This document shows, piece after piece, positions 7,841 to 15,927 of a DNA stretch of 22,911 nt. Position 1 is the first letter of the stretch, and the number at the start of each line of letters is the position of its first letter. The notes beneath the pieces are model-generated. The model worked only from the letters and a program-made list of their open reading frames with translations, was not told where the DNA came from and searched no databases. The DNA lies in NCBI GenBank assembly GCA_905479515.1, contig CAJQMX010000171.1:1-22911 (forward strand), written 5' to 3'. This DNA is from an uncultured Parasphingopyxis sp. (lineage in GTDB: Bacteria; Pseudomonadota; Alphaproteobacteria; Sphingomonadales; Sphingomonadaceae). The position numbers and the translations under genes were made by a program.

Positions 7841-8764
7841 CAGGCCGGAGTTGTTTAACCGTAGACCGGGCCGCGGCCAGCGCATCGCCACGATGCAACC
7901 GGTTCCCGACAGGGTGATATAGGCCGTTCGCATATCGGCTCCGCCAAAGCATATATTGGTCGTAAAGATGTCGGGCATCGGCACGAAATCGACCAGCTCG
8001 CAGATCGGAGAGATGACTGAAATGCCCGGCTCGCCGATCGTCGCCACACAGATATTGCCGCGTTCTTCGACTGCCAGGCTGTCAAAATAGCGAAAGCCGG
8101 CGGGGCGGTGGAGGAAGCGGCCGCCATGGCCAAACAAATTGGGGTGGGTTATAATCTCGCCAGGACCTGCAAGATCGAATGCCCAGAGCTGACAGGTATA
8201 GGTTTCCGCGACATAGAGGGTGCAGCCGTCTGGCGACAGACCGATGCCATTGCGAATTTCCTGCGGAAAGATCACTTCGCGGATAAAGCTGCCGTCCGCC
8301 TTGGCGTAGAATACCCCGACACGGTCTCGCTCGCGGTGGAAGGATTTGCCATGATCGGTGAACCAGAAACCGCCCTTGTCGTCGAAAACCAGATCATTTG
8401 GTCCGCACAGCGCAGTGCCCCCTGCGTTGGTATAGAGCGTCACCACCGCTCCGCTTTCTGGATCAACCCTTTGGATCGATCCGCCGGAATAGGTCGCGGC
8501 TGTCGCTACGGGAATGTTGATTCCATAGGCGTCGACGTCACCAAACTCGAAACCGCCGTTGTTGCATACGTAAATACCGCCATCGGGGCCGACCGCCGCA
8601 CCATTGGGGCCGCCCGGCAGCGACGCGACGATCCGTCGGCTGCCATCGGCGGCGATACGCGTCAGGCACTGACCGCGAATTTCGACCGCAAGAAGGCTGC
8701 CATCGGGAAGCGCTACCGGCCGCTCTGGAAAGGCAAGGCCGGTGGAATTCTGAATGCCCGTCAT
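7838..8764 (-). CDS. SMP-30/gluconolactonase/LRE family protein (lactonase-like)
   Basis: A 308-residue six-bladed beta-propeller without a signal peptide, so probably cytoplasmic. The family binds one divalent metal through Glu, two Asn and Asp; candidates are all present: Glu14 (FPERPV), Asn123 (GPNDLVFD), Asn172 (IRNGIGLSPDG) and Asp228 (FDSLAVEERGNICVA). SPDGCTLYVAET is a strong family signature. Family members hydrolyse lactones to hydroxy acids. A longer frame exists upstream, but ATG 8764 lies 1 nt after the stop of the acyl-CoA synthetase (TGACATG), so the two are translationally coupled. This pairing suggests opening of a lactone and immediate CoA activation of the acid. An esterase or structural role cannot be excluded. 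Confidence 0.88.
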   Translation of the reverse strand: MTGIQNSTGLAFPERPVALPDGSLLAVEIRGQCLTRIAADGSRRIVASLPGGPNGAAVGPDGGIYVCNNGGFEFGDVDAYGINIPVATAATYSGGSIQRVDPESGAVVTLYTNAGGTALCGPNDLVFDDKGGFWFTDHGKSFHRERDRVGVFYAKADGSFIREVIFPQEIRNGIGLSPDGCTLYVAETYTCQLWAFDLAGPGEIITHPNLFGHGGRFLHRPAGFRYFDSLAVEERGNICVATIGEPGISVISPICELVDFVPMPDIFTTNICFGGADMRTAYITLSGTGCIVAMRWPRPGLRLNNSGL

Positions 8765-8765
8765 G

Positions 8766-10394
8766 TCATGTCTCCCCCTCGGCCGATGCGTCGCGCAGCT
8801 CCTTGCGCGACAATTTGCCTGCAGCGGTTCGCGGCAGCGCGTCGTGGATTTCCAGCCGGGCAGGCAGTTCGTGCCGTCCCAGCTTGTCCGAAAGGAAGTC
8901 GCGCAATTCTCCCAGTTCCAAGCGCTGTCCCGCCCGGAGCTTGACCGCCGCGACCGCCACTTCGCCGCGATAGCCGTCGGGCGCGCCGTAAACGAGCGCC
9001 TCGGCAACCGATGGATGTTCGTAAATCGCATCCTCTACCGCCCGCGGATAGACATTAAAACCTGACGAGATGATCAGATCCTTCTTGCGATCGACGAGGT
9101 GAATCTGGCCCTGTGCGTCGACAAAGCCCATGTCACCGGTCAGAAGACGCCCTGAGGCGAAGGCCTCCGCACTCTCTTCCGGGCGATTCCAATATTTTCG
9201 GATCACATTCGGGCCGCTGATCGATATCTCGCCCGTTTCGCCTGCTGCGGCGGGTTTGCGGTCGCCTTCAAAAGACAGCACTTCGATCGAGGCGCCGGGC
9301 AGCGGATAGCCAATCACCCCGGCCTCATTGATCTCGTCCCATCTGCTGAGCGTGCCTGCGCCGCAGGTCTCCGTCATTCCCCAGCCGACGACGGGCGGAC
9401 GCCCGATCAGCTTCGCCATACGGGCGGCCACCTCGCCGGGAAGCGGCGCGCCGCCGGAAACGCAATAGGCGAGCGAGGACAGATCATATTCGTTAATGTT
9501 CGGCAGCTCGAGCAACGCGATGAACATGGTCGGCACCCCAAAGAAAAAGGTCGCACCGCCTCGACCGATATCGTTGAGCGTCTGTTCGGGATCGAAACGG
9601 TCGCGCAGCAGCACCGTCTCACCATTGGCGACCGCGCGCAAGAGGACGCCGGCGAGCGCATAGATATGGAACAGCGGCAGCACGCCTATATGGCGTTCGC
9701 GTCCCGGTCGCCAAGCCGAAGTCGCCGCGATGGCTGCGTCGAACATCGCGACCGCGCTGACCAAATTGCCCTGCGTGATCACGGCGCCCTTCGGTGTACC
9801 GGTCGTCCCCCCGGTATATTGGATGAGTGCCATGTCGTCGGGAGCGACGCTCGCGACAGGGCAGGAAGCCGCGGTCGCTGCCATCGCGTCGAGCGACGCC
9901 ATACCCGCGACAGGTGCAGGGGCAGGGTCCGCACCTAACCAATAGGCATCGCTTCCCAGCAGCAAGAGGTCGATCACATCTTCGCCCAGCAGGGCAGCGG
10001 CATGGTTCCGAAAAGGGACCGCGTCGAGCGTCGCGATAATCCGCGTACCCGTGTCCGCCAGCTTGAAGCGCAGTTCGCGTGGTGCATCGAGCGGAGTCAG
10101 GTTCACGACCACCGCGCCGAGCCGCATTGCCGCAAAGAAAAGGACGGGATAATGCGGCGTATTCGGGAAATAAAGCGCGATCCTGTCGCCTTTCCCGACA
10201 CCGCGTACGGCCAGCGCAGCAGCCACATTCGTTACGGCGACCCCAATATCGCCGAAGGAAAATGCGCGGTCGCCGAACTCGATCATCGTCCGGTCCGCAA
10301 ATTGGCGCGCCGCCTCCTCGAAAAGCGTGCCGACATCCTGTGCCTTCACATAGGGAGGTGCCCCGCCGTCTTTTATGCAGATCATCTGGGTCAT
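8766..10394 (-). CDS. Acyl-CoA synthetase (AMP-binding, ANL superfamily)
   Basis: A 542-residue adenylate-forming CoA ligase. Core motifs are YTGGTTGTPKG (193-203, P-loop), GWGMTETCGAG (337-347), LLTGDMGFVD (417-426), DRKKDLIISSGFNVYP (435-450, hinge and acyl-binding) and PRTAAGKLSRKELRD near the C-terminus with the adenylation Lys. It resembles long-chain or medium-chain FadD-type ligases more than acetyl-CoA synthetase. ATG 10394 is preceded by GAGAGGAA at 7 nt; ATG 10385 is an internal alternative. It should make the acyl-CoA that the kinase, dehydrogenase and hydratase act on. It is transcribed divergently from TonB receptor 1, sharing a 245-nt regulatory region with two operator-like repeats. 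Confidence 0.93.
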   Translation of the reverse strand: MTQMICIKDGGAPPYVKAQDVGTLFEEAARQFADRTMIEFGDRAFSFGDIGVAVTNVAAALAVRGVGKGDRIALYFPNTPHYPVLFFAAMRLGAVVVNLTPLDAPRELRFKLADTGTRIIATLDAVPFRNHAAALLGEDVIDLLLLGSDAYWLGADPAPAPVAGMASLDAMAATAASCPVASVAPDDMALIQYTGGTTGTPKGAVITQGNLVSAVAMFDAAIAATSAWRPGRERHIGVLPLFHIYALAGVLLRAVANGETVLLRDRFDPEQTLNDIGRGGATFFFGVPTMFIALLELPNINEYDLSSLAYCVSGGAPLPGEVAARMAKLIGRPPVVGWGMTETCGAGTLSRWDEINEAGVIGYPLPGASIEVLSFEGDRKPAAAGETGEISISGPNVIRKYWNRPEESAEAFASGRLLTGDMGFVDAQGQIHLVDRKKDLIISSGFNVYPRAVEDAIYEHPSVAEALVYGAPDGYRGEVAVAAVKLRAGQRLELGELRDFLSDKLGRHELPARLEIHDALPRTAAGKLSRKELRDASAEGET

Positions 10395-10482
10395 CGCTGT
10401 TCCTCTCGTCGGTCACTTTTTCCGACTCCGCGCGGCGAACGCGAGCCATACTCTCTATAGCGCCTCTTTTGCGTCACCTCTG

Positions 10483-10497
10483 TTGCCGAGACGGCAA
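10483..10497. promoter_or_regulatory. Operator-like inverted repeat TTGCCG-N3-CGGCAA
   Basis: TTGC-N7-GCAA whose spacer is itself partly symmetric, giving perfect 6-bp arms TTGCCG/CGGCAA around AGA. It lies in the divergent promoter region, about 96 nt upstream of the acyl-CoA synthetase start and 150 nt upstream of TonB receptor 1. It keeps the T-N11-A LysR pattern. Confidence 0.65.
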
Positions 10498-10526
10498 TCG
10501 GCCTTGCGTCGCGCGCGTTTCGCACA

Positions 10527-10541
10527 TTGTGCTGGGCGCAA
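10527..10541. promoter_or_regulatory. Second, imperfect operator copy TTGT-N7-GCAA
   Basis: TTGT-GCTGGGC-GCAA differs from the island repeat at one base and has its own flanking symmetry (CATTG-N9-CAATG, 10526-10542). Its centre is 44 nt, about four helical turns, from the exact copy at 10483 and about 106 nt upstream of TonB receptor 1. Paired sites on one DNA face are normal for LysR tetramers. Confidence 0.5.
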
Positions 10542-10639
10542 TGCGTATCGCAAACCCGTCAATGGCGGCGACAGCCCTTCTGCGTCATCATGTTAATAGG
10601 GCGAACCGTCACGAGTTCGTCGCAGTGGGGAGAATGGAT

Positions 10640-12982
10640 ATGAAAAACAGGTTTCTAAGTGGAATCGGTATCGGCGCCGTGCTGGCTGCCGTCCCGATCC
10701 AAACGGCGGCACAGGAAGCGACGAATACCACCGAACCGCCAGCCGCCTCCGACGACCGCTTGGACGAGATCGTCGTTACGGCACAAAAGCGCGACCAGAA
10801 TCTTCAGGATGTTGGCGTGTCTATCGCCGCCTTCACCGGCGACCAACTCAAGGATCTTGGAGTGACATCGGCAGAACGGATTTCGGAATCGGTCCCGGGC
10901 GTCCAAGTCTACAGCTATCTCGGCCGCCAGCCCACTTTCGTCATCCGCGGGGTCGGCGTTCAGGATTTTGCGCCCAATGTCGCACCTGCGGCGGCGGTCT
11001 ATCTCGACGAGGTCTATTTGGGCTCGAATATCCTGACCGGTTTCCAGATATTTGATACCGACCGTGTCGAGATATTGAAGGGGCCTCAAGGCACGCTGTT
11101 TGGGCGCAATACGACCGGCGGCGCCGTCAGCTACTCGACGCGCCGCCCTACCCATACTCCCGAGGGCTATGTCGAAGCCTCTTATGGCAACTTCAGCACC
11201 GCCACGTTGGACGCGGCGATCAGTGGGCCGCTGTCCCCGACGTTGAAAGCCCGGCTGGCGGGTCACTATGCCAATCAGATGCGCGGCTATTATACGAACG
11301 ACTGGACGGCGGCCGACACCGCGCTGCCGCTCAGTCCGCTATTCTTCAATCCGAAGCGCCGACCGGGTGAACAGGAAAGCTGGGCTGCACGCGGATTGCT
11401 CGAATATGATGGTGGTGGCGCCGTCAACCTGCTGCTCAACGTCCACGGCGGCGAGACGACGGGTGACGTCCTGCCGCTGACGTCGATCGGCTTCACATCG
11501 ATTCCCGGCGCCATGCAGCCGTGTGCCGCAACGCCGCTGGCCGGGATTCGCGATCCCCGCTTTTGCGGAGATGCCTTCGGCTACACCGACCTCGACGGCG
11601 ATCCCTATCGCGTCAGGGTCGATTTCGTCGGGCGAAACCGCGAACATAATTATGGCGCCTCGCTGCGCGGCGAATTCGATCTCGGCGGCATAACGCTGAC
11701 TTCGATCACCGCTTACGACGATGCGCGCAAGCGCGCCTTCACCGACACCGATGGCGCGCCGCATCACGAACTGAACCAGCTGCGCGATACCCGACTCGAA
11801 CAATATTCGCAGGAACTTCGGCTCGCGTCGGATGGCAGCGGCAGTCTGTATTGGATTGCGGGTCTGTATGGCGCGCGCGAAAAGGTTGGCCTGCGCTTCT
11901 TCGGCACGCTGTCGCCGCTCCTCGGCCTCACCAACTTCACTGATCCGGCACTCGCCACGCGTGTCGCCGACCAGCTTGAACTTAATTTTTCGCAGGACAC
12001 GTGGAGCGCCGCTGCCTATGGCCATGCCGAATGGAAGGCGAGCGACCAGCTGACGCTGATCGCCGGTGCGCGCTATTCATACGAAGACAAGGATTTTCTC
12101 AGCAGATCCGAATGGATTTACAATGACGGTCTCGCGCCGACGCGGGCGCCCGTCAATTTCGGTTCTACCTCTGCAGATGCCGCAGTCGTTGATGACGAAG
12201 CGATCTATAAGAGCTTTTCCGGCAAGATCGGACTCAACTTCAAGCCGTCTGATGCCGTGCTGCTCTATGGCAGCATCAGTCGCGGGTTCAAAAGCGGCGG
12301 CTTCGACGGCGATTTCGCATTCACCCGGCAACAGCTCGAACCCTTTGAGGAAGAAACGCTGACCGCCTATGAAATCGGCGTGAAATCGACATTGCTGGAC
12401 CGGCGCCTGTTCCTGAATGGGTCGGTCTATCATTATGATTTCCGCAAGCCCCAAGTTCGCGTCGCACAGGTTGATACAGTCACCGGCTTGCCGTTCAATC
12501 AGCTTCGCAATTTGGCTAAGGCGCGGGTTACTGGCGTAGAGATCGACGCGACCTTGCGCCCGGCGCGCGGCTTTGACCTGCGCGGCGGGCTTGCATGGAT
12601 CGACACGCGTATCGACGACCCGGCCCAGCCTGTCTTTGATGGAAACGATCTGCCGCTCGCCGCCAAACTTTCGGCGAACCTGCTTGCCCGATATCAGTTC
12701 GCCGTCGGCGGTGGCTGGGACATGGCACTCCAGGTCGACGGCAAGTATAATGGTGCCTTCTTCCTGAACGCCGAGAACACATCCTATCTGAAAGAACGCC
12801 CCTATACGCTGGTGAACGCGCGGGTCGGACTCCTTTCGGATCGGGGATGGGATCTGGCACTGTGGGCACGCAACATCACCAAGGAAAGTTTCGCTGTTCA
12901 GAGCTTCGCCCTCTTCGGGGCCTATTCGGTCGCCTATAATGCGCCGCGCACCTATGGCGCCACAATCCGGTTCGACTGGTGA
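10640..12982 (+). CDS. TonB-dependent receptor 1
   Basis: A 780-residue outer-membrane receptor. It has a signal peptide (MKNRFLSGIGIGAVLAAVPI, cleaved after about TAAQ), TonB box DEIVVTA, a plug with PTFVIRGVGVQ and VEILKGPQGTLFGRNTTGGAV, and a beta-barrel ending in TYGATIRFDW with a C-terminal aromatic residue. ATG 10634 and ATG 10640 are in frame (ATGGATATGAAA). The GGGGAG at 10627-10632 is well spaced only for 10640. It belongs to the large family used by sphingomonads for uptake of hydrophobic or bulky organic molecules; the ligand cannot be read. Its stop overlaps the thioesterase start by 4 nt, so the two are one unit. Confidence 0.93.
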   Translation: MKNRFLSGIGIGAVLAAVPIQTAAQEATNTTEPPAASDDRLDEIVVTAQKRDQNLQDVGVSIAAFTGDQLKDLGVTSAERISESVPGVQVYSYLGRQPTFVIRGVGVQDFAPNVAPAAAVYLDEVYLGSNILTGFQIFDTDRVEILKGPQGTLFGRNTTGGAVSYSTRRPTHTPEGYVEASYGNFSTATLDAAISGPLSPTLKARLAGHYANQMRGYYTNDWTAADTALPLSPLFFNPKRRPGEQESWAARGLLEYDGGGAVNLLLNVHGGETTGDVLPLTSIGFTSIPGAMQPCAATPLAGIRDPRFCGDAFGYTDLDGDPYRVRVDFVGRNREHNYGASLRGEFDLGGITLTSITAYDDARKRAFTDTDGAPHHELNQLRDTRLEQYSQELRLASDGSGSLYWIAGLYGAREKVGLRFFGTLSPLLGLTNFTDPALATRVADQLELNFSQDTWSAAAYGHAEWKASDQLTLIAGARYSYEDKDFLSRSEWIYNDGLAPTRAPVNFGSTSADAAVVDDEAIYKSFSGKIGLNFKPSDAVLLYGSISRGFKSGGFDGDFAFTRQQLEPFEEETLTAYEIGVKSTLLDRRLFLNGSVYHYDFRKPQVRVAQVDTVTGLPFNQLRNLAKARVTGVEIDATLRPARGFDLRGGLAWIDTRIDDPAQPVFDGNDLPLAAKLSANLLARYQFAVGGGWDMALQVDGKYNGAFFLNAENTSYLKERPYTLVNARVGLLSDRGWDLALWARNITKESFAVQSFALFGAYSVAYNAPRTYGATIRFDW

Positions 12983-13413
12983 GCGTGCCGGTCGATCCTC
13001 CGGCGGGGTTTGAACGCCACTTTCGCCGCAGCCCGGTAACCGATGCTTGGGAACCCCTCTACTCGAAACGGGAGAGCGATTGTTTTGTGATCGGACTACG
13101 CGTCGCAGCGGTGCACTGCAATGCACGTGCAATGCTGCACGGAGGAGTCCTGTCGACGCTTTGCGACAATGCCATGGGGATCGCCTGCGTACTGGCTGCC
13201 GGCGACGGAACAGGCCTCGTCACCGTGCACCTGTCGGTCGATTTCCTAGGCGCAGCGCGCGAAGGCCAATGGCTCGAGATCGCCGCAACGCCTACCCAGA
13301 GCGGCCGGACGCTTTCCTTTGCATCGGCGGAAGCGGCAGCTGACGGCCGGATCATCGGCCGCGCGACCGCCCTCTTTCGTGCCGGTAATAGAGCACGGCG
13401 CGCGCAGGCCTGA
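12979..13413 (+). CDS. PaaI-family hotdog thioesterase
   Basis: A 144-residue single hotdog-fold protein. MLHGGVLSTLCDNAMG (52-67) is the PaaI/YigI-type motif, with Asp63 at the catalytic position and HGG forming the acyl-thioester pocket. VTVHLSVDFLGAAREGQWLEI is the usual second strand pair. It hydrolyses an acyl-CoA to the acid plus CoA, probably relieving stalled CoA intermediates of the island. The GTG start overlaps the receptor stop (GTGA), implying coupled translation. The frame ends 93 nt before the convergent TonB receptor 2 stop. Confidence 0.88.
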   Translation: MSVPVDPPAGFERHFRRSPVTDAWEPLYSKRESDCFVIGLRVAAVHCNARAMLHGGVLSTLCDNAMGIACVLAAGDGTGLVTVHLSVDFLGAAREGQWLEIAATPTQSGRTLSFASAEAAADGRIIGRATALFRAGNRARRAQA

Positions 13414-13467
13414 CAAAAAGAGACGATCCTACCCACGCCCGCTTGGCGATTCCCTCGACAGCGGTTG

Positions 13468-13500
13468 AGCCGGTACCCTTTGAGGATACCGGCTTCGTTT
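13468..13500. terminator. Probable terminator between convergent genes
   Basis: AGCCGGTA (13468-13475) pairs with TACCGGCT (13487-13494), and CC/GG pair again inside after one mismatch. TTCGTTT follows on the plus strand; the T-tract is interrupted. It sits in the 93-nt gap between two converging genes, where a two-way terminator is expected. Confidence 0.55.
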
Positions 13501-13506
13501 GCACAA

Positions 13507-15900
13507 TTATCTCAGTTTTGTTCGCACGGTCAGGCCATAGGTGCGTGGCTCGCCCTGTGCACCGACCAAAGTCGCGCCCTGGAAGGGCGCCGGAATCGAG
13601 GCCCCAATATAGCGCTGGTTCGTCAGATTGCGCGCCCACAGTTCCAACGTCCAGCGCTCGTCGGGCGCCCCAACGCCGATGCGGGCATTGAACAGGGCAT
13701 AGCCCTTTTGGCCTGACGTCGGGCGGAGCAGGCGTTCGGTCAACACATCCGACTGATAGCGTCCGTCGATCTGCGCAAAACCGCGCAGGTTGCCCCCCGC
13801 GACGAGATCGTCCCACCCGACCGAACCGGTGACGACCCATTTGGGCGCATTCGCGAGCTGTTGCCCGGCGATCGCGACGACATTGGCGGGCGGGCCGGCC
13901 GGGATGGCGCCGTAACGCGAGCTGGCATAGGTGACACCTGCCGCCAATTGCCAGGCCGGGGCTGGCCGCGCACCAAATTCCAGCTCAAAGCCCTTCGCCG
14001 TGACCTGCGGGATATTGGTGGTGATCAGCGCCGCGCCTGTGTTGTAGCTGAGCTGATAGTCGGTGAAGCGGGTTAAGAAAACCGCGCCGTTGATCGTTAC
14101 CGCGCCGCCCGGAGCCCGGAATTTGAGTCCGGCCTCATGATTGGTCGCGAGTTCGGGGTCGAAGGCAAGATCGTCGGCGCTCGGCGCTTTCACCGTGATC
14201 GGCCGAAACCCGGCGCGATCGAGGACGAAGCCACCCGCCTTGTACCCCCGGCTATAGGTTGCATAGCCGTGGAGCGAATCGCCGAAATCATAGCTCATCG
14301 TCGCAATCCCCGACCACTCTTTCTCAACCTTTCGCGCGGTGTAAGAACCATCATAGCGCGCATCAAAGAGTTGCAGACACTGGATCCCCGAGATCGGTGT
14401 CGCGCCGGGCGCTGACAGGCCCGCCGCGGTCAACGCCTGACAGCCCGGGTTCATCGTGTCGACAATATCGACATCCACACGCTTGGCCTCACGCGTGAAA
14501 CGAAGACCGCCGATCAGATCGAGCCGATCGGTGACATGCCAGACATTATGCGTGAAGATTGAGAAGCTGCGCGACGTCTGGCGGAAATCGTCGCGCCCAA
14601 CCCCCGAACCTTCCGGATAACTCGCCCCAACCGGCAGGCCGGTATAGAAGGATATCGGATTGGTCTGTCCGGTCGCCGAACTGAACAACCGGTCGAGGAA
14701 CGGCTCCAGGTCGCGCCCAGCCCGATAGCCATAGCGACCGAACGCCTTTTCATGACTGTAGAAGCCGCCGACCATCCAGTCCACCGAACCCACACTGCCA
14801 TCGAGGCGGAGTTCCTGCGTAAATGTGTCGAACGCCTGCGCGGCGGCCTTGAACGGGATATAGACGAGGTCAGCTTCGGCATAGTCAACTTCGCGCGCCT
14901 GATCGTTGCGCCAATGCCGGTATCCGGTGATCGATGTCAACTTGGCATCGCCCAGATCCCAGTTCAGTTCGCCCGAAAGGCCCCACTGGTTGGTTTCCTC
15001 TACCGATGCACGGTCCTGCGTCGTCGTGATAGTAAGATCCTCGCGGCCGATATGGCTGTCGAAACCCATTGCTTGGAAGATACCGACATAGACCGGGTCA
15101 TTGACGATCGGTGAATAGGTGTCGGGGCCGGTTTCGCGGCGATGCCCAAAGTCGGCAATCAGCCGAACATCGACATCGTCCGTCGGCGTTAGCAAGAACT
15201 GACCACGCAGCGTGACCCGGTTGCGATTGCGATAGCGCTGCCCACTGTCGAAATCGCGCAGAATGCCGTCGCGCTGTTGATAGGCGGCATCGAGCCGGAC
15301 GGCCAGCAGGTCTTCGACCAACGTCCCGCCACCGCCAGCGTTCAGGCGGACCATGTCGTAATTGCCATAGGAAGCCGCCGCATCAAAGCTTGGTTCGAAC
15401 TTCGGTGCGAAGGTGATCACATTGATCAAGCCCGCCGACGTGTTTTTGCCGAACAGGGTCCCCTGCGGTCCGCGCAAAACCTCGATCCTCTCGATGCCTG
15501 GAATGTCTGTGAGGCTGAGGTTTGATCGGCTGCGATATACGCCATCAACAAAGGTAGCGACCGAGGATTCGAGACCGGGATTGATTGCCTCGCTTCCCAC
15601 CCCGCGCAAACGGATGACGACTCCGGCCGAATCTGACGTCGTGCTCGTGAGGTTGAGGCTGGGCGCCAGCGTCATCAACTCGCGCGTATCGTTGATTCCC
15701 GATTTCTGAAGCTGTTCCGACGAGAACGCCGAAACGGCGATCGGCACGTCCTGCAGATTCTGAGACCTTTTGGTGGCCGTAACGACGATCTCGCCGTCAG
15801 TGTCAGCTGTCTGGTCAGGCGATAGATCGCTCTGTGCCCAGGCGGACGGAGCCGCCACCAATGCGCCGAGCGATAGCCCGCAAAAGAATTTACTTTTCAT
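13507..15900 (-). CDS. TonB-dependent receptor 2
   Basis: A 797-residue outer-membrane receptor with signal peptide MKSKFFCGLSLGALVAAPSA (cut after WAQ), TonB box GEIVVTATKR, plug segments LRGVGSEAINPGLESSVATF and VLRGPQGTLFGKNTSAGLIN, and a barrel ending RTYGLTVRTKLR. It is of the same subfamily as receptor 1 and differs from receptor 3. ATG 15900 has GAGGAAG about 7 nt upstream. It is the last gene of the minus-strand unit, 27 nt after the DUF2855 gene. Unusually, the last residue is Arg rather than the aromatic residue normally recognised by the outer-membrane insertion machinery. Confidence 0.93.
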   Translation of the reverse strand: MKSKFFCGLSLGALVAAPSAWAQSDLSPDQTADTDGEIVVTATKRSQNLQDVPIAVSAFSSEQLQKSGINDTRELMTLAPSLNLTSTTSDSAGVVIRLRGVGSEAINPGLESSVATFVDGVYRSRSNLSLTDIPGIERIEVLRGPQGTLFGKNTSAGLINVITFAPKFEPSFDAAASYGNYDMVRLNAGGGGTLVEDLLAVRLDAAYQQRDGILRDFDSGQRYRNRNRVTLRGQFLLTPTDDVDVRLIADFGHRRETGPDTYSPIVNDPVYVGIFQAMGFDSHIGREDLTITTTQDRASVEETNQWGLSGELNWDLGDAKLTSITGYRHWRNDQAREVDYAEADLVYIPFKAAAQAFDTFTQELRLDGSVGSVDWMVGGFYSHEKAFGRYGYRAGRDLEPFLDRLFSSATGQTNPISFYTGLPVGASYPEGSGVGRDDFRQTSRSFSIFTHNVWHVTDRLDLIGGLRFTREAKRVDVDIVDTMNPGCQALTAAGLSAPGATPISGIQCLQLFDARYDGSYTARKVEKEWSGIATMSYDFGDSLHGYATYSRGYKAGGFVLDRAGFRPITVKAPSADDLAFDPELATNHEAGLKFRAPGGAVTINGAVFLTRFTDYQLSYNTGAALITTNIPQVTAKGFELEFGARPAPAWQLAAGVTYASSRYGAIPAGPPANVVAIAGQQLANAPKWVVTGSVGWDDLVAGGNLRGFAQIDGRYQSDVLTERLLRPTSGQKGYALFNARIGVGAPDERWTLELWARNLTNQRYIGASIPAPFQGATLVGAQGEPRTYGLTVRTKLR

Positions 15901-15927
15901 AGTTTCTTCCTCATTTTCTACTTCTGA

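Noticed and set aside
8765..9031. N-terminal extension of the SMP-30 frame
   Set aside because: It lies wholly inside the acyl-CoA synthetase gene and has no family similarity; ATG 8764 gives the normal length.
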